NCBI RefSeq assembly: GCF_008831285.2
Contig: NC_045151.1
Location: 9,410,571-9,474,570, forward strand
Direction of reading: 5' to 3'
DNA length: 64,000 bases
From: Nymphaea colorata
Taxonomy: Eukaryota; Streptophyta; Magnoliopsida; Nymphaeales; Nymphaeaceae
The position numbers and the translations under genes are program-made. A model generated the notes under the pieces. It saw nothing but the letters and a program-made list of their open reading frames with translations. It searched no databases and had not been told where the DNA came from. Each line of letters starts with the position of its first letter. The stretch's first letter is position 1. This document shows, piece after piece, positions 57,309-64,000 of this stretch.

Positions 57309-60300
57309 ATGACGGTTTGTTGGAATTTAGTGGGCATCTTGGTCTTGTTCATATCTGCTCTAGCTTGCCATGAGAAGGTTGGAGGTGATGATGTTTTAGG
57401 GTATGGGTACAAAATCCAATCGGTTGCCGCCGGCGCTGATGGGGCAGGCCTCAACGCCAAGCTTACCCTCCTTCGGGAAACCCAGAAATACGGCCCCGAT
57501 CTCCACAATCTGGACCTCACTGTCTGGTACTTAATTTCCCCCCATTCTCACCTTTCGTCTTCTCTTTTTAATTTCCCCTCGACCTGCTGTTTGTTTTTTT
57601 TTCTATTCGATGCGCGTAAATTTATTTTCTTTCATTTTTCATGCCGATGTTTTTGACGCTTTTCAGACCCTTTTAACCCGACCTATTTACAGTAGCTCCT
57701 TCGATCTCGAGACAGTGCTTCATAGTTCATTGGAAGTCGACATGATAAGAGACGTCTCTCCGTAAAATAGTTTTATGATCTTGTTAATGTTGTGTTGCTC
57801 TAGTGCTGACTCTGCTGATATTTTTAGTTGTTTTTCGTCTCCTTCTTACGACGCTGCCGCTGCTGCGCGCATTTCTGTCTGGTTTATCACGTTTCTTGGG
57901 GAGAAAATCATCAAAAATGGTTTAAAAAAGTGAAACTTCTCCATGAAATCTTGTTTGCTTTTTTCCATACCTTGATCGCCACTGAACATCACTTTTTTGA
58001 GCCCTGCTTTGGTAATCCATGCTAAACACCTCTGTACAGTCTTCTACTCCATGACCCAAAAGCAATGTTCCCCAAGAACGACGGTGCTGAGGGAGGACCA
58101 GAGGGTGTTCGCTCTGTTGTATAAGTAAAAATAGAAAAAGGGTAAAAGGAGAGGGGAGGGGGTTCCCTTTGGCCCTTTCCAGGTGTGTGTGTGTGTGTTA
58201 TGCTGAGAAACAAAGGAAGTGAAGAGGGGAGAGAGGTGTGTGTTTGTCCGTTGGCTTTCACAATTGGTGAAAAAATTCATTTGAGTGCTGCCTAATTTTG
58301 TCCTCTATCCCTGTAGAATTCTTTTATTATTACTTTTTTACCTCGAAGAAATAAAGAACGGGCTCAACTACTACTTATAATAATCTAAAAGGGTATCATT
58401 GACGGTAGAATAGAGGTCTGATATACCTTAAAATTTGAAGTTCATCATAAGACTATTTTTTTAGAGTTCTCTTTACATATGAGAATAATAATTTTAGTGA
58501 CAAATAAATAAGAGCTAGCATGGCGATTTTTAAGAAGTTTTTTATTTTGCCAAAAGTACGCAAGAGTTAGGACTGACTTTTAAGAACCTAGTCTTAGCCT
58601 ACTTTTGTTGTCTTTAAATGTTGGAACTTATATTTTTGTTTTGTTATTAGAAAAAAAGCAAGTTTATTATTTTTAAGTTCAGAGAAAAAACTTGATTTTC
58701 TTATTCCTGGACCAATCTTGACATGGATATGTCTATTGATGCTTCAATATTTTTTCAAGAACATTTCAATAAAAAACACACACACACACAATTTAACACA
58801 TAAAAGCATTAAAAATAATAAAATAATACTATAAAAACAAATATAATCATTTTCCAAAAATTCTACTAAATTTTACGAACATGAGATAGTTTGATAGGCA
58901 TTATGTATAGACTATATAAGATACATTTTTTTTTATCTCTTGTTCTTTTGCTTTAGGTTTGAGTGCACAGTGCAGCAATTATAGTAGAAGTTTCCTCTCC
59001 CTAACAAATTTGTTGGAAAATATATACTGGAACTAACCAAAAAGAAAAAAAAAAAAAAAAGGCTAAAATGAGTCTAAATCAGGCTCTGTTTTCGAGTCGC
59101 TCAAGGTTCAAATCAGTGTTTCAATGGGTCCACTTATTTCCAATTGGGTTATGAGTTTTTACAATGTAATTCTGCTTTCAGGTACGAGACGCCCACAAGA
59201 TTGCGGGTCAAGATAACGGATTTGGATCGCCCCAGATGGGAGATCCCACAAGATGTCATCCCACGTGGGACCCACAACAACTCGACCAGCGGCAATGGCA
59301 TTCTCCGCTTGCCCGGCGTTGGCGCTCCACCACCACAAAACGGGACGTTTTGGGGTCCGGACTCCGATCTCGTCTTCCGATACACCTCCAACCCTTTCAA
59401 TTTCGCTATCACCCGGCGGTCATCCGGCGAGACGCTCTTCGACACCTGCAGCGATAGGAGCAGTGACCCGGACGGTCCATTCACTGGCATCGTGTTCAAG
59501 GACCAATTCTTGTCCATTTCCTCCTCCCTTCCAACCGGCACATCGTCTATATATGGACTCGGGGAGCATACCCTAAGATCCTTCCGTCTCGAGGAAACCG
59601 ATTCCTTGACCCTATGGAACGCGGATATTCCCAGCTCGGCTGTCGGTCTGAACCTGTACGGGAGCCACCCCTTCTACATTGATCTCCGGGCCCCAAGCGG
59701 TAGGGCCCACGGTGTGCTGCTTTTTAACAGCAACGGCATGAACATCCTCTACCGTCCGTCACAGATCACGTACAAGATCGACGGTGGCATCTTCGACTTC
59801 TATTTCTTCGCTGGTGATACGCCGGTCGCCGTGGTTCAGCAGTACACCCAACTCGTCGGCCGGCCGGCACCCATGCCCTACTGGTCATTTGGTAAGAAGC
59901 TTCTCGCATAATTTTAGGACAGCTTTATATCAAATCCATTAGACGCTTTCTGATGATATTCATTCGTTTTACGTTGAACCGGATGATGTTCTAAAACGCC
60001 CTTCATTCTTGTCGTGCGTGGAAGGGTTTCATCAATGCCGGTATGGTTACAAGAATGTGGAGGACCTGCAGGGCGTCGTCGCCGGGTACGCGAATGCCGG
60101 CATCCCGTTGGAAACGATGTGGACCGACATTGACTACATGGACCAATTCAGGGATTTCACGTTGGATCCAGTTAATTTCCCGCCTGAAAAATTAAAGGCA
60201 TTCGTAGACAGACTGCATCAAAATGGACAGAAATATGTGATGATAGTGGACCCAGGTTAATTCACTGCATTAATCATGTCGCTCCAACTGTCTTTCCTCT

Positions 60301-61993
60301 CCCGCACATTAAACACGCACTCGCACACGATATACACAAACTACTAGCTAGCTGTTAATTGGTCTGACGAAGGAATAAATTGGCATGTGTGTACGCAGGG
60401 ATCAGTGTGAACGAGAGCTACGGGCCATACATTCGTGGGCAGGAAGCCGATATCTACATCAAGTGGAACGGCAAACCCTATCTAGGCCAGGTGTGGCCGG
60501 GGCCGGTCAACTTCCCGGACTTCATGAACCCAGCCGCCCTGCCCTATTGGGAACGCGAGATCCAGCAGTTTCATGACGTGATCCCGTTTGACGGTCTCTG
60601 GATCGACATGAACGAGGTCAGCAACTTCTGCTCGGGCTTGTCCTGCACCCTCCCGTCGGCTGGCCCGTGTCCGCAGCCAGGCGAGCAGGATGTGTGCTGC
60701 CTTATCTGTGACAATTCTAACTCCACGATCTATGACGATCCGCCATACAGGATCAACATTGCCGGGTCAAGGCTCCCACTCGGGCTACGAACGGTTGCAG
60801 CCGGCGCAGTGCATTATGGCAATGTGCTAGAGTACAACGCTCATGACCTCTATGGGTTGACCGAGTCCAGGGCCACAAAGATTGCCTTGGCGAACGTGAT
60901 CCAGAAAAGGCCGTTTGTGCTGTCTAGGTCTACTTTCTTGAGTTCAGGCGTGCATGCTGCTCACTGGACGGGCGACAACTCGGCCACCTGGGATGACCTT
61001 GCCTATTCCATCCCAGCCATCCTTAGCTTCGGCTTGTTTGGGCTGCCTATGGTTGGTGCCGACATATGTGGTTTCAGCGGCGACACCACCGAGGAGTTGT
61101 GCAACCGCTGGATTCAGCTCGGCGCATTCTACCCTTTCTCGCGAAACCACGCCAGCATCGGTTCCAAGCGTCACGAACTCTACTTATGGCAGTCGGTCAC
61201 TGAGTCGGCAAAGAAGGCGCTTGGGCTCCGCTATCGACTGCTGCCATACTACTACACGCTCATGTACAAGGCACATGTGACGGGGACTCCGATTGCTCGA
61301 CCACTTTTCTTCTCGTTTCCAAATGACACCAACACTCATGGAGTTGATACACAGCTCTTGATTGGTAAAGGATTGATGGTAACCCCAGTTCTGCAGCAAG
61401 GAAAGACGAATGTTCATGCATACTTCCCGGCAGGAACTTGGTTCAGCATGTTTGACCTCAACGCAAGGTTGGTCGTGCCAAAAGGGACGAAGATCACGCT
61501 GGATGCACCGATTGACACTGTAAACGTCCATGTCTGCTCTGGTAACGTATTGCCTATGCAGGAGGTAGCAGCAACAACAGCAGAAGCCAGGGCCACGCCT
61601 TTCACTTTGCTGGTGGCACTGGGAAGCAATACAGGGGCACAAGGGGAGCTGTTTTTGGATGATGGGGAGCAATTGAAGATGGGGGAAGGAGATAATTGGA
61701 CCTTTGTGCAGTTCAGTGGTGGATTGCAAGGTAATGTGGTCAACCTTGCCTCTCGAGTGCAAAATGGAACATACGCTCTGGGACAAAGGTGGCTGATAGA
61801 GACGGTGGTGTTTGTTGGATTGGAATATGGATCGGAGGGCAAGTACTTAAATGTGACATCAGGTGGAAACCCACTTGATGTGTCGGAAGTGCTGGTGGTT
61901 ATGGGAGCAAAGTATGGCAACGGTGTAGCAGAGATCACTGGCCTCTCACTGCTAGTAGGCCAGAGCTTTGAGCTGACCATGACTTTCATCTGA
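57309..61993 (+). CDS. Glycoside hydrolase family 31, acid alpha-glucosidase-like (secreted)
   Basis: Four exons: 57309-57526, 59182-59891, 60025-60255 and 60399-61993, all GT-AG and in phase, giving 917 residues (Arabidopsis family members are about 900-915). A hydrophobic signal peptide (about residues 1-20) is followed by a mutarotase-like beta domain, the catalytic barrel and C-terminal beta domains. The nucleophile block WIDMNE has Asp456. The acid/base block HWTGDN has Asp579. [16 protein letters not shown] and RPLFFSFP are intact, as are several N-glycosylation sequons. The enzyme hydrolyses terminal alpha-glucosidic bonds (maltose, maltodextrins), probably in the cell wall or vacuole. 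Blocks [38 protein letters not shown] and [14 protein letters not shown] fit the acid alpha-glucosidase branch better than alpha-xylosidase XYL1. Xylosidase activity cannot be excluded by eye. Exons are GC-rich. Confidence 0.95.
57527..59181 (+). other. First intron of the GH31 gene
   Basis: It runs from donor GTACTT to acceptor TTTCAG. It is AT-rich with a GT run at about 58184-58198, a CA run at about 58780-58790 and an A run at about 59046-59060. No nested gene is seen. The open frames at 58022-58280 are not supported. Confidence 0.85.
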
Positions 61994-64000
61994 ATCTACA
62001 TTGGTCTTAGAGAAAAGTCTTGAGATTAATTAGGAAGGAAGTGGATGTCACCTCATGAGGCCACAGTTGCGACATTTCCCCCCCTGAAAACTTTTCATTG
62101 CCTTCTCCAATCAAAGCTTGCATTTTATTAAGATGTATATTTGTGGTTTTGAACAGAAGATAATCATTCTACCATTACTGATTCACTTGTTCCCAAAACG
62201 AACATATCACTAGAAGACATAATAGGACTTATAAAGAATAGCTAAAAGTGATAGGTGTTGAAGACTTGGCAAGAAGTTCATTTTATGCGGCTAATACAAG
62301 ACCTTGCTTCCTAATTCACAAAATTTCTAAATTGATTTCCAACTGGGCTCAAAAATGTTTGCTAATTCCTAAGCAAGTTAGCTGTTTACACAAAATTTTT
62401 GGGATTCTACATATAAATGATGTGTAAAATGATGGCTTATATTTTTCAGATCATTGTGGTATTTAGAGAGAGAGGACTGTCTATATGAGGTTTGACCGTT
62501 CTTGGCATCTTTACTATAGGTAATCAGGCTAATGGTTAGAGTGGACTCTAAATTATCCAAACAATTGAATGTCATCTAAATCCTATCCTAAGTACAATAA
62601 TGCAAACATGACTTAGGTTATGGAAAAAAAAACTTAAAATCTATGTGGATATGAGAAAGTGAGATATGCAAATAGGAGAGCTCATAAAAATTGGTTGTTT
62701 TCCCCTTTTTACCACACATCCATATAAACGTGAATCCAACCTAGAAGATGTGTGCAAGTAGGAACATACATGAACAAGATGCAGCTTCCAGGGTTATGGT
62801 TTTGGATGTGGCCCTATCCAGATCATGTTTCAATATCAAATTCAACATACAAGCTAAATTCAAATAGGTATCTAGTTCCAAATGTCTTCTAGGGTTTTTG
62901 AGAACTAAGCTTCATAGATCCATATTCTTAGTTTGCAAGATCCAATTGATCTAAGTTCAATATCTAAATCCAGTATTGAGATTTTGACCAGCTTAAGTCA
63001 GCTCACTCTAGCTCAAGCCAGCTTACATGAACCTAAAACCGCAACATTTAATTTGATTGTATATCTTGAAGTTCAACTAAGTACAAGATAAATTTACTTT
63101 AGTGGAAAGAAAGTATTATTTTACTTACTTTGAGTTGCCAAGTTCAAATTTTAGTTCTACAGTAATTGCGTCACTGTTCGCACCCCTCCTACGCATTAGA
63201 ATGGGAACGACCACGCGAAGCATCAAAATTTTGAAATTGGTTGGAAAGATTTTAAGAAAAAAGGTTCCACTCATCAGTACGAGATCCAACCATTCCTGCC
63301 ACCTTTAACAGGAAAAATTGGACCAAGGTATAACATTTCTCAAATTGTATGTCATTTGTTTGATGGTCCTCCTATACGATTGTGCACGAATTGGGTTTGA
63401 ATTTTGAAGCTCATTTTGAATTCAAATTGAAAATTTAGAATTCAGTTTTAGCAATCAGATATTTGAATTGATTTAAAAGTTTGGTTGAAGATTTGGACTT
63501 GATTGATTTCTTTTTTGAATTACAGTAATTTTGAAGATTTGAAAATTGATTTGAATAAGGACTATTGATTTGATCTTGAGATAGGAATTGAAATTTGGAT
63601 TTTGATAGTTGAAATTAGAAATTTTAGAAATTGAAGGTGTAGTCTATAAACCAATTTTGAGAATTTGAAATCTAGATGGCCTTGCCGGGTTTTGTATTTC
63701 TTTTGAAGTTTGAAATGATAGGGTTGCGAGGCAAAACTCCAAATTTGGAGTCTTATTTTGGAAGATTCTTTAGAGAAATTGGAATGAAATTTCTCATGTA
63801 GAAAATTTCAGACTTGAAAACTTTATGTTTTCAAGTTCATTTTGGGATTAGATTGAGTGCTTGTTGATTTGAGATAGGCAATGGATCCAAATATTCGTTG
63901 CAATATGACTTGGTCATTGTAGCAACCTTGAGTTGGTTTGCTTGTGTCTTGACGATTAGTGAATTTATGTGTTTATGCAGTGGATGAGTGCATGCTTGGT
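61994..64000 (+). other. GH31 3' flank and AT-rich repeats
   Basis: The 3' UTR probably ends within about 150-200 bp of the stop. Dispersed repeat T lies at 62988-63160. From about 63380 to 63840 the DNA is a low-complexity mixture of TTTGAATT / AAATTTGAA / GATTTG words. No gene is seen. Confidence 0.6.
62988..63160 (+). repeat. Dispersed repeat T, second copy
   Basis: It is homologous to 43365-43535 in the same orientation, about 19.6 kb away, on the other side of the GH31 gene. Confidence 0.75.

Noticed and set aside
58022-58280. Minus-strand open frames in the first GH31 intron
   Set aside because: They are low-complexity Ser/Pro/Thr-His strings that include a GT microsatellite, with no gene context.
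61184-61989. 191-200-codon antisense frames
   Set aside because: They are shadows of the GC-rich GH31 last exon on the opposite strand.

Overview
The window is nuclear DNA from a flowering plant. Two intron-containing plant genes frame it. Most of the rest is plant-type Ty3/gypsy and Ty1/copia retrotransposons, small terminal-inverted-repeat elements and AT-rich intergenic DNA full of microsatellites. There are no operons and no bacterial features. The species cannot be read from the sequence; both gene products align by eye with their Arabidopsis counterparts.

Layout: (1) 1-32816, + strand: the 3' twelve exons of the DOT2/MDF (SART1-family) gene for a tri-snRNP splicing factor. The exons lie in two clusters, 1-4500 and 29933-32816, separated by one intron of about 25.4 kb. 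(2) 4501-29932: that intron holds a nested stack of transposable elements. A Ty3/gypsy element (element A, minus strand) carries two small TIR elements with 8-bp target duplications (6577-6969 and 7617-8593). A 3.9-kb solo LTR with a perfect 5-bp target duplication (9283-13226) and a Ty1/copia element (about 13360-18065) also split it. A nearly complete but disabled chromodomain gypsy element with about 2.5-kb LTRs (element B, 18577-27945) follows. The solo LTR contains a tract of about 1 kb made almost only of GCC and GTC triplets. (3) 32817-57240: gene-poor, AT-rich DNA with a pair of inverted repeats (35734-35913 / 41286-41470), a pair of direct repeats, a hAT-type end, a tandem array of about 170-bp units, minisatellites built on GTTATCTCATACC in both orientations, a degenerate GGATCC-rich array, and a copia relic. 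(4) 57309-61993, + strand: a four-exon glycoside hydrolase family 31 gene, most like plant acid alpha-glucosidase. (5) 61994-64000: AT-rich flank with repeats.

The two host genes have no evident functional link: one acts in nuclear pre-mRNA splicing, the other in the secretory pathway or apoplast on alpha-glucans. The most striking points are the transposon-filled intron of an essential splicing gene, the GCC/GTC tract inside it, and several repeat arrangements between 35 and 54 kb that do not match a family I can name. I did not find a clearly new coding system. All homology statements are by eye; no search was run.
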